Shown: positions 16,356 through 33,679 of the stretch, piece by piece
Layout: every line of letters starts with the position of its first letter
Numbering within the stretch: the first letter of the stretch is position 1
Origin: Ectothiorhodospiraceae bacterium 2226
GTDB taxonomy: Bacteria; Pseudomonadota; Gammaproteobacteria; GCA-013348725
Length of the DNA stretch: 64,000 nt
NCBI GenBank assembly: GCA_013348725.1
Contig: CP054689.1
Coordinates: 2,042,501 to 2,106,500, forward strand
Reading direction: 5' to 3'
Notes under the pieces: generated by a model
The model's input: the letters and a program-made list of their open reading frames with translations, nothing else
Told to the model about the DNA's origin: nothing
Databases searched by the model: none
Translations under genes and position numbers: made by a program

Positions 16356-16420
16356 GTGTCGCAGCGCGGGTGCCGATAGGCGGTGCCCGCGCTCCATGAG
16401 CGAGCGTTTCAGGAGACGCG

Positions 16421-20620
<4,200 letters not shown>

Positions 20621-20634
20621 TCTGTGGTTGGGGT

Positions 20635-20661
20635 GGGGATGCGGCTTGACAGCGCATCCCC
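20635..20661 (+). terminator. inverted repeat after rpoC, overlapping the str promoter
   Basis: Perfect 9-bp arms GGGGATGCG (20635-20643) and CGCATCCCC (20653-20661) enclose a 9-nt loop that contains the -35 TTGACA of the next promoter. A pyrimidine-rich GCTTTCC follows. It may end the rpoBC transcript and serve as an operator at the same time. Confidence 0.6.
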
Positions 20662-20675
20662 GCTTTCCATAGAAT
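20646..20675 (+). promoter_or_regulatory. sigma-70 promoter of the str operon
   Basis: TTGACA (20646-20651), an 18-bp spacer and TAGAAT (20670-20675, 5 of 6) give a near-consensus promoter 61 bp before rpsL. It separates rpoBC from the rpsL-rpsG-fusA-tuf transcript. Confidence 0.78.
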
Positions 20676-20689
20676 TCCGCTTCTTTGTA

Positions 20690-20709
20690 CGGCCCGCCTC
20701 GGCGGGCCG
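20690..20709 (+). promoter_or_regulatory. rpsL leader hairpin
   Basis: An 8-bp stem CGGCCCGC / GCGGGCCG with a CTCG loop lies in the rpsL 5' leader, followed by CCTTTCATC. It could be a weak attenuator or a protein-binding element; nothing in the sequence decides which. Confidence 0.5.
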
Positions 20710-20736
20710 CCTTTCATCATCGGAGTACAGGTTCAG

Positions 20737-21111
20737 ATGGCGACGATCAACCAGCTGGTGCGCAAGGCGCGGACCCGCAAAAAGGAAAAGAGCAACGTCC
20801 CTGCGCTCGAGGGTTGCCCTCAGAAGCGCGGCGTGTGCACGCGCGTCTACACCACCACGCCCAAGAAGCCGAACTCGGCGCTGCGCAAAGTCGCGCGCGT
20901 GCGGCTCACGAACGGTTTCGAGGTGACGTCGTACATCGGTGGTGAAGGCCACAACCTGCAGGAGCACTCGGTGGTGCTGATCCGCGGTGGCCGCGTCAAG
21001 GATCTGCCCGGCGTGCGCTACCACACGGTACGCGGCTCGCTGGACGCCTCCGGTGTGAAGGATCGTCGTCAGGGCCGTTCCAAGTACGGCGCCAAGCGGC
21101 CCAAGTCGTAA
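20737..21111 (+). CDS. rpsL: 30S ribosomal protein S12
   Basis: 124 aa decoding-centre protein. The streptomycin-determining residues are wild type: Lys43 in [11 protein letters not shown] and Lys88 in [13 protein letters not shown], where Asp89 is the site of beta-methylthiolation in relatives. First gene of the str operon behind a strong promoter. Confidence 0.98.
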   Translation: MATINQLVRKARTRKKEKSNVPALEGCPQKRGVCTRVYTTTPKKPNSALRKVARVRLTNGFEVTSYIGGEGHNLQEHSVVLIRGGRVKDLPGVRYHTVRGSLDASGVKDRRQGRSKYGAKRPKS

Positions 21112-21173
21112 ACGCATCGGTCGCGGCCCACGGGTCGCGCCGGCGTATTCAGGAATAGCGAGAGAACGTACCC

Positions 21174-21644
21174 ATGGCAAGACGTCGCGTAGCAGCCAAG
21201 CGCACCATCATCCCGGAGCCGAAGTACGGCGACGAGACGCTGGCGAAGTTCATCAACATGCTCATGCTCTCGGGCAAAAAGTCCGTGGCCGAGCGCATCG
21301 TGTATGGCGCGCTGGATCAGGTGGCCGAGAAGGGTAAGCGTGACCCGCTGGAGGCCTTCACCAAGGCGCTGGACAACATCCGCCCGATGGTCGAGGTGAA
21401 GTCCCGGCGCGTCGGTGGCGCGACCTACCAGGTGCCGGTCGAGGTGCGTCCTGCGCGCCGCTCGGCGCTCGCCATGCGCTGGCTGGTCGACTCGGCGCGT
21501 AAGCGCGGCGAGAAGTCGATGGGCGCGCGCCTCGCCGGCGAGATCATGGAGGCGGCCGAGAATCGCGGCACCGCTGTGAAGAAGCGGGAAGACACGCACC
21601 GCATGGCAGAGGCGAACAAGGCCTTCTCGCACTTCCGCTGGTAA
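21174..21644 (+). CDS. rpsG: 30S ribosomal protein S7
   Basis: 156 aa. It nucleates assembly of the 30S head and lies at the E and P sites. The conserved segments [26 protein letters not shown] and the C-terminal [11 protein letters not shown] are present. In E. coli S7 represses its own cistron through the rpsL-rpsG spacer; the 62-bp spacer here contains a possible stem, but I cannot show that it is the S7 site. Confidence 0.97.
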   Translation: MARRRVAAKRTIIPEPKYGDETLAKFINMLMLSGKKSVAERIVYGALDQVAEKGKRDPLEAFTKALDNIRPMVEVKSRRVGGATYQVPVEVRPARRSALAMRWLVDSARKRGEKSMGARLAGEIMEAAENRGTAVKKREDTHRMAEANKAFSHFRW

Positions 21645-21680
21645 AGGGACTTTCCACCGTTTTCTGAAGGGGTTTCCACC

Positions 21681-23786
<2,106 letters not shown>

Positions 23787-23816
23787 TTTTCAACACCGAA
23801 TTAGAGGTAACAGCCC

Positions 23817-25007
<1,191 letters not shown>

Positions 25008-25013
25008 GCAATC

Positions 25014-25325
25014 ATGACCAATCAGCGTATTCGCATTCGGCTCAAGTCCTTCGATCATCGTCTGATCGATCAGTCGGCGCGCGAGATCGTGGACACGGCC
25101 AAGCGCACCGGCGCTCAGGTTCGTGGGCCGATCCCGCTGCCGACCAAGATGGAGCGGTACACGATTCTGGTGTCGCCGCACGTCAACAAGGACGCGCGGG
25201 ATCAGTATGAGATCCGTACCCACAAACGGCTGATGGACATCGTCGACCCCACGGACAAGACCGTGGACGCGCTGATGAAGCTTGATCTGGCGGCCGGTGT
25301 GGACGTGCAGATCAAGGTGAACTGA
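25014..25325 (+). CDS. rpsJ: 30S ribosomal protein S10 (NusE)
   Basis: 103 aa. Besides its place in the 30S head it is NusE, the NusB partner and the NusG-CTD ligand that links ribosome and polymerase. The conserved [14 protein letters not shown]-terminus and the loop around [16 protein letters not shown] are present. It begins 6 bp after tuf, so the L4-responsive leader found before rpsJ in E. coli has no room here. Confidence 0.97.
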   Translation: MTNQRIRIRLKSFDHRLIDQSAREIVDTAKRTGAQVRGPIPLPTKMERYTILVSPHVNKDARDQYEIRTHKRLMDIVDPTDKTVDALMKLDLAAGVDVQIKVN

Positions 25326-25339
25326 AGGTACGAGGCTGG

Positions 25340-25372
25340 CGGCCGGGGGCGCGCGTGACGCGCCCCCGGCCG
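25340..25372 (+). promoter_or_regulatory. 14-bp hairpin between rpsJ and rplC
   Basis: The arms CGGCCGGGGGCGCG and CGCGCCCCCGGCCG are perfect reverse complements around a 5-nt loop (CGTGA), all GC in the stem. There is no T tract. It lies inside the S10 operon in a 93-bp spacer and may be a processing, attenuation or protein-binding structure. Confidence 0.7.
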
Positions 25373-25418
25373 TTGTGACACCGGGCACAAGGCCGGGTGT
25401 GAGACAGGGGATCAGGCA

Positions 25419-26063
25419 ATGAGCATCGGTGTAGTCGGACGGAAGGCTGGCATGACGCGCGTCTTCAATGAAGATGGCGCATCCGTGCCCGTGACGGTGA
25501 TCGAGGTGACGCCCAACCGCATCACCCAGGTCAAGGACGAGGCGGGCGATGGGTATCGTGCCGTGCAGGTGACCTTCGGGCAGCGGCGTGCCTCCCGCGT
25601 GCGCAAGCCGGCGGCGGGTCATTTCGCGAAGGCGGGCACCGAAGCGGGCCGCGGTCTGCGCGAGTTTCGTCTCGGCGACGGCGAGGGCGAGGGCCTGGAG
25701 GCCGGCGGTGAGATCAAGGTGGATATCTTCAGCGTCGGCCAGAAGGTCGACGTGACCGGGACCACCATCGGTAAGGGTTTCGCCGGTACGGTGAAGCGCC
25801 ACAACTTCGCCACCCAGGACGCGACGCACGGTAACTCGCTGTCCCATCGCGCGCCGGGTTCCATCGGTCAGAACCAGACGCCGGGCCGGGTGTTCAAGGG
25901 TAAGCGCATGTCCGGGCACATGGGTAACGCGCGCCGCACCACTCAGAACCTCGAGGTTGTGGGTGTGGATGTTGAGCGCAATCTGCTGCTCATCAAGGGC
26001 GCCGTGCCGGGCGCGCGTGGCGGGAACGTCATGGTGCGCCCCGCCGTCAAGGCGCGCGGGTAA
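25419..26063 (+). CDS. rplC: 50S ribosomal protein L3
   Basis: 214 aa. One of the first proteins to assemble on 23S rRNA, with a long extension toward the peptidyl transferase centre. The segment [18 protein letters not shown] carries the glutamine that PrmB methylates in gammaproteobacteria. Strong hairpin upstream at 25340-25372. Confidence 0.97.
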   Translation: MSIGVVGRKAGMTRVFNEDGASVPVTVIEVTPNRITQVKDEAGDGYRAVQVTFGQRRASRVRKPAAGHFAKAGTEAGRGLREFRLGDGEGEGLEAGGEIKVDIFSVGQKVDVTGTTIGKGFAGTVKRHNFATQDATHGNSLSHRAPGSIGQNQTPGRVFKGKRMSGHMGNARRTTQNLEVVGVDVERNLLLIKGAVPGARGGNVMVRPAVKARG

Positions 26064-26075
26064 AGGGGTACAACG

Positions 26076-26693
26076 ATGCAAGTGAATGTTAGCTCGGTGA
26101 GCGGCGGCGCCGCACAGAATGTGGAGCTGGCCGACGCCACCTTCGGGCGCGACTTTAACGAGCCGCTGGTCCATCAGGTCGTGACGGCGTATCTCGCCGG
26201 CGCGCGTCAGGGTACGCGCGCGCAAAAGACGCGCTCGCAGGTGCGCGGTGGCGGTGCGAAGCCGTGGCGCCAGAAGGGTACTGGCCGCGCGCGCGCCGGT
26301 ACGATCCGCAGCCCGCTGTGGCGGGGCGGCGGCAAGACCTTCGCGGCCGTGCCGCAGGATCACTCGCAGAAGGTGAACCGCAAGATGTACCGCGGCGCCC
26401 TGCAGTCGATCCTGTCCGAACTGCTGCGCCAGGAGCGTCTCACGGTGCTCGATGGCCTGACTCTGGACGCCCCGAAGACCAAGGGCCTGATGGAGAAGCT
26501 GAAGGGGCTCGGTTTCGAGCGCGGCCTGATCGTGGTGCAGGATCTCGACGAGAATCTGTACCTCGCCGCGCGCAACCTGCCCGGCGTCGAGGTATGCGGC
26601 GTGCAGGCGCTGGACCCGGTCAGCCTGGTGCGCCACGAGCGCGTGGTGATGACGGTCGATGCGGCCAAACAGCTGCAGGAGATGTTGGCATGA
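26076..26693 (+). CDS. rplD: 50S ribosomal protein L4
   Basis: 205 aa. The extended loop around 45-95 ([20 protein letters not shown], then [19 protein letters not shown]) lines the exit tunnel constriction. In E. coli L4 is the S10-operon autoregulator acting at the rpsJ leader, which is not in that position here. Its stop overlaps the rplW start (ATGA). Confidence 0.97.
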   Translation: MQVNVSSVSGGAAQNVELADATFGRDFNEPLVHQVVTAYLAGARQGTRAQKTRSQVRGGGAKPWRQKGTGRARAGTIRSPLWRGGGKTFAAVPQDHSQKVNRKMYRGALQSILSELLRQERLTVLDGLTLDAPKTKGLMEKLKGLGFERGLIVVQDLDENLYLAARNLPGVEVCGVQALDPVSLVRHERVVMTVDAAKQLQEMLA

Positions 26694-26986
26694 ACGACGA
26701 ACGCCTGATGAACGTCCTGCTCGCGCCGCACGTGTCGGAGAAAAGCACCAACGTCGCCGACGCGCACAACCAGGTCGTGTTCAAGGTCGTGACGGACGCC
26801 ACCAAGCCGGAGATCAAGGCGGCGGTGGAGAAGATGTTCAATGTGAAGGTGGACGCCGTGCGTGTGACCAACCACAAGGGTAAGGTCAAACGCTTCGCGG
26901 GCCGCCTCGGACGGCGTAACCATTGGAAGAAGGCCTACGTGACCCTGCAGCCGGGTAGCGAGATCGACTTCCTGGGCGCCGAGTAA
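26690..26986 (+). CDS. rplW: 50S ribosomal protein L23
   Basis: 98 aa. It is at the tunnel exit and docks trigger factor and SRP. The start ATG overlaps the rplD stop by 4 bp, which is chosen over a long upstream open extension because homology begins at [13 protein letters not shown]. The C-terminal [15 protein letters not shown] is typical of the family. Confidence 0.97.
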   Translation: MNDERLMNVLLAPHVSEKSTNVADAHNQVVFKVVTDATKPEIKAAVEKMFNVKVDAVRVTNHKGKVKRFAGRLGRRNHWKKAYVTLQPGSEIDFLGAE

Positions 26987-27000
26987 AGAAGGATATCGCG

Positions 27001-27828
27001 ATGCCTGTAGTCAAGACCAAGCCGACCTCCGCCGGGCGCCGCTTCGTCGTCAAGGTGGTGAACCCCGAGTTGCACCGGGGCGAGCCCTATGCGCCGTTGC
27101 TGGAGCGTAAGAGCCGCAAGGGTGGCCGTAACAATCAGGGGCGTATCACGACGCGCCACCACGGTGGCGGGCACAAGCAGCACTACCGCGTCATCGACTT
27201 CAAGCGCGACAAGGACGGCATTGCCGGCCGTGTTGAGCGCCTGGAGTACGACCCGAACCGCAGCGCGCACATCGCCCTCGTGCTTTACGCCGACGGCGAG
27301 CGGCGCTACATCATCGCGCCGAAGGATGTCGCGGTCGGCGCGGAGTTGATGTCTGGTCCCGATTCGCCGATCAAGCCGGGTAACTGCCTGCGGTTGCGCA
27401 ATATTCCGGTCGGTAGCACGGTGCACTGCGTGGAACTCAAGCAGGGCAAGGGCGCCCAGCTCGCGCGCAGCGCCGGTACCGCCGTTCAGCTGGTGGCGCG
27501 TGAGGGCGACTACGCCACGCTGCGCCTGCGCTCGGGCGAGATGCGCCGGGTGCACGCTGACTGCAGGGCGACTATCGGTCAGGCGAGTAATAGCGAACAC
27601 AGCCTGCGTTCCCTGGGCAAGGCCGGTGCCGCGCGTTGGCGCGGCAAGCGCCCGACGGTACGCGGCGTAGTGATGAACCCCGTCGACCATCCGCACGGCG
27701 GTGGTGAGGGGCGCACTTCGGGTGGTCGTCACCCGGTGAGCCCATGGGGTACGCCCACCAAGGGCTACAAGACGCGGCGTAACAAGCGCACCGATTCGAT
27801 GATCGTGCGCCGACGCCACAAGAAGTAA
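27001..27828 (+). CDS. rplB: 50S ribosomal protein L2
   Basis: 275 aa, needed for subunit association and peptidyl transfer. The C-terminal motif [14 protein letters not shown] contains the conserved histidine near the peptidyl transferase centre, and the N-terminal RNA-binding [16 protein letters not shown] is present. Confidence 0.98.
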   Translation: MPVVKTKPTSAGRRFVVKVVNPELHRGEPYAPLLERKSRKGGRNNQGRITTRHHGGGHKQHYRVIDFKRDKDGIAGRVERLEYDPNRSAHIALVLYADGERRYIIAPKDVAVGAELMSGPDSPIKPGNCLRLRNIPVGSTVHCVELKQGKGAQLARSAGTAVQLVAREGDYATLRLRSGEMRRVHADCRATIGQASNSEHSLRSLGKAGAARWRGKRPTVRGVVMNPVDHPHGGGEGRTSGGRHPVSPWGTPTKGYKTRRNKRTDSMIVRRRHKK

Positions 27829-27845
27829 TCGAGAGGACAGCGAGG

Positions 27846-28118
27846 ATGCCACGCTCAGTCAAGAAGGGGCCGTTTGTCGACCTGCACCTGGCCAAGAAAG
27901 TCGACGAGGCGGTCGCGACGAACAGCAAACGCCCGATCAAGACCTGGTCGCGGCGTTCCATGGTGCTGCCCGAGATGATCGGGCTCACGATCGCGGTGCA
28001 TAACGGACGGCAGCACGTGCCGGTGATGGTGACCGAGAATATGGTCGGTCACAAGCTGGGCGAGTTCGCGCCGACGCGCACGTTCAAGGGCCACGCGGCC
28101 GACCGCAAGGGCAAGTAA
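27846..28118 (+). CDS. rpsS: 30S ribosomal protein S19
   Basis: 90 aa, located in the 30S head and forming intersubunit bridges. It starts [15 protein letters not shown] and contains the conserved [14 protein letters not shown] and [19 protein letters not shown] segments. S10 operon, GAGGACAG Shine-Dalgarno region. Confidence 0.97.
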   Translation: MPRSVKKGPFVDLHLAKKVDEAVATNSKRPIKTWSRRSMVLPEMIGLTIAVHNGRQHVPVMVTENMVGHKLGEFAPTRTFKGHAADRKGK

Positions 28119-28130
28119 GAGGACGGTTCG

Positions 28131-28463
28131 ATGGAAGTTTCCGCCAAGCTGCGCCACGCGCGCGTCTCGCCCCAGAAGGGGCGCCTGGTTGCGGACCAGA
28201 TTCGCGGGTTGCCGGTCGAGCGTGCGCTGCAGACGCTGGGCTTCAGCCCTAAGAAAGCCGCCGGCATCGTGAAGAAGGTACTCGAGTCCGCCATTGCCAA
28301 TGCCGAGCACAACGAAGGCATGGATGTCGATGAGCTGCGCGTCGCGAAGATCTGGGTCGACGAGGGCCCGGTCTTTAAGCGTATCGAGGCGCGCGCCAAG
28401 GGCCGTGCGAACCGCATCCTGAAGCGGACCAGCCACATCACGGTCACCGTGGCGGACAAGTAA
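28131..28463 (+). CDS. rplV: 50S ribosomal protein L22
   Basis: 110 aa. Its C-terminal beta-hairpin (about 84-100, [19 protein letters not shown]) reaches into the exit tunnel next to L4 and is a macrolide-resistance site; no deletion is seen there. S10 operon, 12 bp after rpsS. Confidence 0.97.
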   Translation: MEVSAKLRHARVSPQKGRLVADQIRGLPVERALQTLGFSPKKAAGIVKKVLESAIANAEHNEGMDVDELRVAKIWVDEGPVFKRIEARAKGRANRILKRTSHITVTVADK

Positions 28464-28473
28464 GGAGTCGATT

Positions 28474-29148
28474 ATGGGTCATAAAGTACACCCCACGGGT
28501 ATTCGCCTCGGGATCGTCAAAGACTGGACCTCCAAGTGGTATGCCGACGGCGGCGCCTACGCGGACAATCTGAACACCGATCTCGCGGTGCGCGATTTCC
28601 TGAAGAAGCGCCTTGCGCAAGCCTCGGTGAGTCGCATTCAGATCGAGCGCCCGGCGCGTAACGCCCGGATCACGATCCACACGGCGCGTCCCGGCTTGGT
28701 GATCGGCAAGAAGGGCGAGGACATCGAGCGCCTGCGCAAAGAGGTCTCCGAGAAGATGGGCGTGCCGGTACACATCAACATCGAAGAGATCCGCAAGCCG
28801 GAACTCGACGCACAGTTGGTGGCCGAAAGCGTGGCTCAGCAGTTGGTGAAGCGCATCATGTTCCGCCGCGCCATGAAGCGCGCGCTGGGCAATTCCATGC
28901 GTCTTGGCGCCAAGGGTATCAAGATCCAGGTTTCCGGTCGTCTGAACGGCGCCGAGATCGCCCGCACCGAGTGGGTGCGTGAGGGGCGCGTGCCTCTGCA
29001 CACCCTGCGGGCAGATGTCGATTACGGCTTTGCCGAGGCACGTACGACCTATGGCGTGATTGGCGTGAAGGTGTGGATCTTCAAGGGCGAGATTCTCGAC
29101 CTGAGCGAAGGCCCCGGCGCCGGCGCCGAGCGCGCCGCGGCCGGTTAA
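28474..29148 (+). CDS. rpsC: 30S ribosomal protein S3
   Basis: 224 aa. It forms part of the mRNA entry channel with helicase activity in relatives. A type II KH domain shows [18 protein letters not shown], and the C-terminal domain has [20 protein letters not shown]. The tail ends in an Ala/Gly-rich, variable stretch. Confidence 0.97.
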   Translation: MGHKVHPTGIRLGIVKDWTSKWYADGGAYADNLNTDLAVRDFLKKRLAQASVSRIQIERPARNARITIHTARPGLVIGKKGEDIERLRKEVSEKMGVPVHINIEEIRKPELDAQLVAESVAQQLVKRIMFRRAMKRALGNSMRLGAKGIKIQVSGRLNGAEIARTEWVREGRVPLHTLRADVDYGFAEARTTYGVIGVKVWIFKGEILDLSEGPGAGAERAAAG

Positions 29149-29163
29149 CGGGAGCAGAGGACC

Positions 29164-29577
29164 ATGCTGCAGCCAAAACGAACGAAATTCCGCAAGCAGA
29201 TGAAGGGCCGCAACCGCGGCTTGGCGCAGGCGGGCAACAAGGTGAGCTTCGGTGAGTTCGGTCTGAAGGCGACTACGCGTGGTCGCTTGACGGCGCGGCA
29301 GATCGAGGCCGCGCGTCGCACCATGACCCGTCACATCAAGCGTGGCGGAAAGGTGTGGATCCGCGTGTTCCCCGACAAGCCGATCTCGAAGAAGCCGCTT
29401 GAAGTGCGTATGGGTAAGGGCAAGGGTTCGGTCGAATATTGGGTCGCGCAGATCCAGCCGGGCCGAGTCCTTTATGAAATGGAAGGGGTGTCCGAGGAAG
29501 TGGCGCGCGAGGCGTTTCGCCTGGCTGCAGCCAAGCTTCCCGTACTGACCGCCTTCGTGACGCGGCAGGTGATGTGA
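29164..29577 (+). CDS. rplP: 50S ribosomal protein L16
   Basis: 137 aa. It binds near the A site and stabilises tRNA accommodation. Starts [19 protein letters not shown]; the arginine hydroxylated by YcfD in relatives lies in the conserved [11 protein letters not shown] region. Its stop TGA overlaps the rpmC ATG. Confidence 0.97.
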   Translation: MLQPKRTKFRKQMKGRNRGLAQAGNKVSFGEFGLKATTRGRLTARQIEAARRTMTRHIKRGGKVWIRVFPDKPISKKPLEVRMGKGKGSVEYWVAQIQPGRVLYEMEGVSEEVAREAFRLAAAKLPVLTAFVTRQVM

Positions 29578-29780
29578 TGAAGGCGAGCGAAGCGAGAAAC
29601 AAGACTGTGGACGAGCTGCGCGAGGAGCTGCTGAACCTGCGCCGCGAGCAGTTCAATCTGCGGATGCAGCAGGGCACCGGGCAGCTGGCGAAGCCGGCGC
29701 AGGTGAAGGTCGCGCGGCGCGCGATCGCGCGCATCAAGACGGTGCTCAACGAGATGGCGAAGGCGGGTAACAAGGCATGA
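29577..29780 (+). CDS. rpmC: 50S ribosomal protein L29
   Basis: 67 aa two-helix protein at the tunnel exit. Of GTG 29574 and ATG 29577 the ATG is chosen: it overlaps the rplP stop by one base and gives the usual MKASEARN start. Conserved core [20 protein letters not shown]. Its stop overlaps the rpsQ start (ATGA). Confidence 0.95.
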   Translation: MKASEARNKTVDELREELLNLRREQFNLRMQQGTGQLAKPAQVKVARRAIARIKTVLNEMAKAGNKA

Positions 29781-30043
29781 GCGAGCAGGCCACACCGAAG
29801 CGCACGGTGACCGGACGGGTCATCAGCAACAAGGCGGACAAGACGGTGACCGTGCTGGTCGAGCGCCGGGTCCCGCATCCGATCTACGGTAAGTACGTCC
29901 GTCGCTCGACCAAGCTCCACGCGCACGACGAGCGCAACGAATGCGGTGAAGGGGACCTGGTGGCAATCGAGCAGTGTCGCCCGCTGAGCCGCACGAAGAC
30001 CTGGCGTCTGGTCGAGGTGTTGGAGCGGTCGGTCGCCGAGTAA
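29777..30043 (+). CDS. rpsQ: 30S ribosomal protein S17
   Basis: 88 aa OB-fold protein that binds helix 11 of 16S rRNA early in assembly. The [20 protein letters not shown] strand pair and [15 protein letters not shown] are conserved. Last gene of the S10 group; a hairpin and a new promoter lie in the 200-bp gap that follows. Confidence 0.97.
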   Translation: MSEQATPKRTVTGRVISNKADKTVTVLVERRVPHPIYGKYVRRSTKLHAHDERNECGEGDLVAIEQCRPLSRTKTWRLVEVLERSVAE

Positions 30044-30047
30044 CGGC

Positions 30048-30080
30048 CTGGTCCGAGGCCGCACTTGCGCCGCGGACCAG
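30048..30080 (+). terminator. hairpin after rpsQ
   Basis: CTGGTCCG (30048-30055) pairs with CGGACCAG (30073-30080); the loop can form an additional inner GGC/GCC pairing. No T tract follows. It marks the S10-spc boundary and could be a partial terminator or 3' stabiliser. Confidence 0.45.
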
Positions 30081-30160
30081 CACGCCGACCCGCGCAGGGT
30101 CGGAGAGATGTTCAACGCGGCGCAGCTGCCGATTTGGGGCTGTGCCGCGTGATGGTTTGA

Positions 30161-30169
30161 TGATATGAT
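30161..30169 (+). promoter_or_regulatory. extended -10 promoter of the spc operon
   Basis: TGATATGAT matches the extended -10 pattern TGnTATAAT with one mismatch, 74 bp before rplN. A convincing -35 is absent, as is usual with extended -10 promoters. The position agrees with the separate spc promoter of E. coli. The leader between it and rplN contains CCCGGA...TCCGGG. Confidence 0.6.
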
Positions 30170-30243
30170 CGTCCGTCTTTGCACCGCGACCCGGATACGG
30201 GCGGCGCGCCGAGGCGGGTCCGGGTGAGCTGGGAGATCAAGCA

Positions 30244-30612
30244 ATGATTCAGATGCAGTCGACGCTCGACGTCGCCGACAACAGCGGGGCGCGCCGGGTG
30301 ATGTGTATCAAGGTCCTCGGGGGCTCACACCGCCGCTATGCCGGGATCGGGGACATCATCAAGGTGAGCGTCAAGGAGGCCGCGCCGCGCGGCAAGGTCA
30401 AGAAGGGCGACGTGGTGAACGCCGTCGTGGTGCGTACCCGCAAGGGTGTGCGCCGCCCGGACGGTTCGCTGATCCGCTTCGACAAGAATGCCGCGGTGCT
30501 GCTCAACAACCAGCTCCAGCCGGTCGGTACCCGTATCTTCGGGCCCGTGACCCGCGAGCTGCGCAGCGAGCGCTTCATGAAGATCATCTCGCTCGCGCCT
30601 GAAGTGCTGTAG
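30244..30612 (+). CDS. rplN: 50S ribosomal protein L14
   Basis: 122 aa, standard length. It forms an intersubunit bridge and is the docking site of the silencing factor Rsf[18 protein letters not shown] at the start and [13 protein letters not shown] near the end are diagnostic. First gene of the spc operon behind an extended -10 promoter. Confidence 0.98.
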   Translation: MIQMQSTLDVADNSGARRVMCIKVLGGSHRRYAGIGDIIKVSVKEAAPRGKVKKGDVVNAVVVRTRKGVRRPDGSLIRFDKNAAVLLNNQLQPVGTRIFGPVTRELRSERFMKIISLAPEVL

Positions 30613-30624
30613 GCGGAGGACGTC

Positions 30625-30942
30625 ATGCGCAAGATCAAGAGAGGCGACGAGATTATCGCCATCGCCGGTAAGGACAAGGGCAAGCGCGGCACCGTGCTGA
30701 AGGTCCTGGTCAACGACCGCGTGGTGGTGGAGAACATCAACGTCGCGAAGAAGCATCAAAAGCCGAACCCGCAGGCGGGCGTCGGCGGCGGGATCATCGA
30801 AAAGGAGATGCCGATTCACATCTCCAATGTGGCCCTGTACAACCCGGTGGCCGGCAAGGCCGACCGCGTGGGCTTCAAGATCCTGGAGGACGGACGCAAA
30901 GTGCGCGTCTACAAGTCCAACCAGGAAGTTGTGGACGTGTAA
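30625..30942 (+). CDS. rplX: 50S ribosomal protein L24
   Basis: 105 aa, an assembly initiator on domain I of 23S rRNA near the tunnel exit. A KOW motif is seen at the N-terminus ([20 protein letters not shown]). GGCGGAGG Shine-Dalgarno. Confidence 0.97.
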   Translation: MRKIKRGDEIIAIAGKDKGKRGTVLKVLVNDRVVVENINVAKKHQKPNPQAGVGGGIIEKEMPIHISNVALYNPVAGKADRVGFKILEDGRKVRVYKSNQEVVDV

Positions 30943-30955
30943 GGGCGGTATGGCC

Positions 30956-31495
30956 ATGTCGAGACTGCAAGAACACTACCGGAACACGGTCGTCAAGAAG
31001 CTGATGGACCAGTTCGGTTACAAGTCGGTAATGGAAGTCCCCCGGATCACCAAGATTACGGTGAACATGGGCGTGGGCGAAGCCGTGGCCGACAAGAAGG
31101 TGCTGGAGCACGCCGTGAGTGACCTCACGCGCATCGTCGGCCAGAAGCCCATCGTGACCAAGGCGCGGAACTCGATCGCCGGGTTCAAGATTCGCGACGG
31201 CTGGCCCATCGGCTGCAAGGTCACGCTGCGTCGCGAGCGGATGTACGATTTTCTCGATCGTCTCGTCAGCATCGCGATCCCGCGCATTCGCGACTTCCGC
31301 GGGCTGAACCCGCGTTCGTTCGACGGGCGCGGCAACTACAGCATGGGCGTACGCGAGCAGATCATCTTCCCGGAAGTCGAGTACGACAAGATCGACGCGC
31401 TCCGCGGTATGGATATCACGCTCAGCACGACTGCCAAGACGGATGAAGAGGGGCGCGCCTTGCTGGCGGCGTTCAGCTTCCCGTTCCGGAACTAA
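30956..31495 (+). CDS. rplE: 50S ribosomal protein L5
   Basis: 179 aa, the same length as E. coli L5. It binds 5S rRNA in the central protuberance and contacts P-site tRNA. Of two in-frame ATGs (30950 and 30956) the second is chosen because AGGGCGG lies 7 bp before it, and it gives the exact family length. Conserved [18 protein letters not shown]-type region and [17 protein letters not shown]. Confidence 0.95.
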   Translation: MSRLQEHYRNTVVKKLMDQFGYKSVMEVPRITKITVNMGVGEAVADKKVLEHAVSDLTRIVGQKPIVTKARNSIAGFKIRDGWPIGCKVTLRRERMYDFLDRLVSIAIPRIRDFRGLNPRSFDGRGNYSMGVREQIIFPEVEYDKIDALRGMDITLSTTAKTDEEGRALLAAFSFPFRN

Positions 31496-31506
31496 AGGGG
31501 GCCCTT

Positions 31507-31812
31507 ATGGCAAAGCTTTCCATGATCAACCGCGAGCATAAGCGCCAGCGTTGCGTCGAGAAGTTCGCCGCCAAACGCGCCATGCTCAAGGCCAAGCTGA
31601 AGGACCCCGCGACCAGCGATGAGGAGCGCGCGGAGCTGCAGGTGCAGTTCCAGAAGCTGCCACGCGACGCCAGTCCGACGCGCATGCGCAATCGCTGCCG
31701 TATCACCGGTCGGCCGCACGGCTTCTACCGCAAGTTCGGTCTGGCGCGCAACAAACTGCGCGAGGCAGCGATGCGCGGCGACGTGCCGGGTCTGCACAAA
31801 GCCAGCTGGTAG
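31507..31812 (+). CDS. rpsN: 30S ribosomal protein S14 (zinc-free form)
   Basis: 101 aa, the long form without the CxxC...CxxC zinc ribbon of short S14 proteins; only isolated cysteines occur. The conserved [20 protein letters not shown] and [16 protein letters not shown] are present. A zinc-free S14 here contrasts with the Cys-containing S4 encoded at 36684. Confidence 0.97.
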   Translation: MAKLSMINREHKRQRCVEKFAAKRAMLKAKLKDPATSDEERAELQVQFQKLPRDASPTRMRNRCRITGRPHGFYRKFGLARNKLREAAMRGDVPGLHKASW

Positions 31813-31848
31813 CGCTGGCAGTATTCGAACTGAAAGGAACCACCTGCA

Positions 31849-32244
31849 ATGAGCATGACTGATCCGATCGCAGACATGTTGACCCGTATCCGTAACGGGT
31901 TGTCTGCCGGCAAGGCGGAGGTGCGTATGCCCTCTTCCAAGCTGAAGAAGGCGATCGCGAATGTGCTGAAGGACGAAGGCTACATTCACGATTTCGCCGT
32001 CCAGGATATCGATGGCAAGCCGCAGCTGACTGTCACCCTGAAGTACTACCAGGGCAAGCCGGTCATCGCCCGCATCGAGCGCGTGAGCCGTCCGGGTTTG
32101 CGCGTATACAAGGGCAAAGACGCGCTGCCTAAGGTCGACGGTGGCCTGGGTGTGGCGATTGTTTCCACGTCGGCCGGTCTGATGAGCGACCGGGCGGCGC
32201 GTACGGCAGGGCACGGCGGCGAAGTGCTGTGCTTCGTAGCCTAA
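31849..32244 (+). CDS. rpsH: 30S ribosomal protein S8
   Basis: 131 aa. It binds the central domain of 16S rRNA. Starts [17 protein letters not shown] as in E. coli, and ends [20 protein letters not shown] followed by VLCFVA. In E. coli S8 is the spc operon repressor acting at the rplX-rplE junction; whether that applies here cannot be read from the sequence. Confidence 0.97.
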   Translation: MSMTDPIADMLTRIRNGLSAGKAEVRMPSSKLKKAIANVLKDEGYIHDFAVQDIDGKPQLTVTLKYYQGKPVIARIERVSRPGLRVYKGKDALPKVDGGLGVAIVSTSAGLMSDRAARTAGHGGEVLCFVA

Positions 32245-32257
32245 GGCGGGTAAGCAA

Positions 32258-32791
32258 ATGGCCAGAGTATTGAAGTACCCGGTCATCATCCCTAACGGCG
32301 TCGACGTCGGAGTGGATGGCCAGGCCGTGACGGTAAAGGGTAGCAAGGGCAGCATGGCGCACGAAGTGCACCGCGCCGTCGAAGTGCAGCGCGAAGATGC
32401 GCAGCTGCGGCTCGTGCCCCGCGAAGGGCACGCCAACGCGGTGGCGTTGGTCGGCACCACGCGCGCATTGCTGAACAACATGATCAAGGGCGTGACCGAG
32501 GGCTTCGAGAAGAAGCTTCAGCTGGTCGGCGTCGGCTATCGCGCGCAGGCGCAGGGCAAGGTGCTGAACCTGACCCTGGGGTTCTCGCATCCGGTGGCCT
32601 ATCCGGTGCCGGAGGGTATCTCCATCGAGACCCCCAGCCAGACCGAGATCGTGGTAAAGGGTTCGGACCGGCAGAAGGTCGGGCAAGTGGCCGCGGAGAT
32701 TCGCGCCTACCGGCCGCCGGAACCGTATAAGGGCAAGGGCGTGCGCTATGCGGATGAGGAAGTCGTCCGCAAAGAAGCCAAGAAGAAGTAG
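32258..32791 (+). CDS. rplF: 50S ribosomal protein L6
   Basis: 177 aa, two related alpha/beta domains, placed near the sarcin-ricin loop and factor-binding site. The signature [16 protein letters not shown] close to the C-terminus is diagnostic. Confidence 0.98.
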   Translation: MARVLKYPVIIPNGVDVGVDGQAVTVKGSKGSMAHEVHRAVEVQREDAQLRLVPREGHANAVALVGTTRALLNNMIKGVTEGFEKKLQLVGVGYRAQAQGKVLNLTLGFSHPVAYPVPEGISIETPSQTEIVVKGSDRQKVGQVAAEIRAYRPPEPYKGKGVRYADEEVVRKEAKKK

Positions 32792-32802
32792 GGGTGGCGA
32801 AC

Positions 32803-33156
32803 ATGGACAAGAAGACGACTCGTTTGCGTCGTGCGCGCCGGGCGCGGGCCAAGATCCGCGAGCTCGGTATGTACCGCCTGTGCGTGCATCGCACCCCGCG
32901 GCACATTTACGCGCAGGTTATCGCCCCCGATGGCGAGAAGGTCGTGGCGGCTGCCTCGACGGTACAGACGGGTATCCGCGGCGACGTGAAGAGCACGGGC
33001 AACCGCGAAGCCGCCGCGCGCGTCGGTCGGGCCATCGCCGAAGCGGCTACGGCTGCCGGCGTCAGTCAAGTTGCGTTCGATCGCTCGGGTTTCCGCTATC
33101 ACGGCCGTGTGCAGGCGCTGGCGGATGCCGCGCGCGAGCACGGTCTGCAGTTCTAA
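32803..33156 (+). CDS. rplR: 50S ribosomal protein L18
   Basis: 117 aa, the E. coli length. A 5S rRNA-binding protein of the central protuberance. ATG 32803 is preferred over the in-frame GTG 32794 because AGGGGTGG is 7 bp upstream and homologs begin MDKK. The C-terminus [20 protein letters not shown] is highly conserved. Confidence 0.96.
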   Translation: MDKKTTRLRRARRARAKIRELGMYRLCVHRTPRHIYAQVIAPDGEKVVAAASTVQTGIRGDVKSTGNREAAARVGRAIAEAATAAGVSQVAFDRSGFRYHGRVQALADAAREHGLQF

Positions 33157-33166
33157 GGAGCCACAC

Positions 33167-33676
33167 ATGGCAGCAGCATTCGACAAGACGGCGAACGGTG
33201 ATGGCCTGCTCGAGAAGCTGGTCGCCATCAATCGTGTGGCCAAGGTGGTCAAGGGCGGTCGGCAGTTCGGTTTTACCGCGCTGACCGTGGTTGGCGATGG
33301 CCAGGGCCGCGTAGGGATGGGGCGCGGTAAGGCGCGCGAAGTGCCGGTGGCGATCCAGAAGGCGATGGAAGATGCGCGCAAGAACATGCGCAAGATCAAC
33401 CTTAACGGCGCCACGCTGCAGTACCCGCTGAACGGCCGCCACGGCGCGGCGAAGGTGTTCATGCAGCCTGCCTCCGAGGGTACCGGCATCATTGCCGGCG
33501 GCCCGATGCGCGCGGTATTCGAGGTGCTGGGCGTGCAGGACGTGCTCGCCAAGTGCATTGGTAGCAACAACCCGATCAACGTGGTGCGCGCGACCATGGA
33601 GGGGCTCACCAACATGACCTCGCCGCAGGAAGTCGCCGCCAAGCGCGGTAAGTCGGTCAAAGAGATTGTGGAGTAA
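33167..33676 (+). CDS. rpsE: 30S ribosomal protein S5
   Basis: 169 aa. Double-stranded RNA-binding-like N-terminal domain ([20 protein letters not shown]) at the mRNA entry site; substitutions there give spectinomycin resistance in E. coli and none are evident. A TAAGGAG Shine-Dalgarno fixes the ATG, discarding a 32-codon upstream extension. Confidence 0.97.
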   Translation: MAAAFDKTANGDGLLEKLVAINRVAKVVKGGRQFGFTALTVVGDGQGRVGMGRGKAREVPVAIQKAMEDARKNMRKINLNGATLQYPLNGRHGAAKVFMQPASEGTGIIAGGPMRAVFEVLGVQDVLAKCIGSNNPINVVRATMEGLTNMTSPQEVAAKRGKSVKEIVE

Positions 33677-33679
33677 ATC

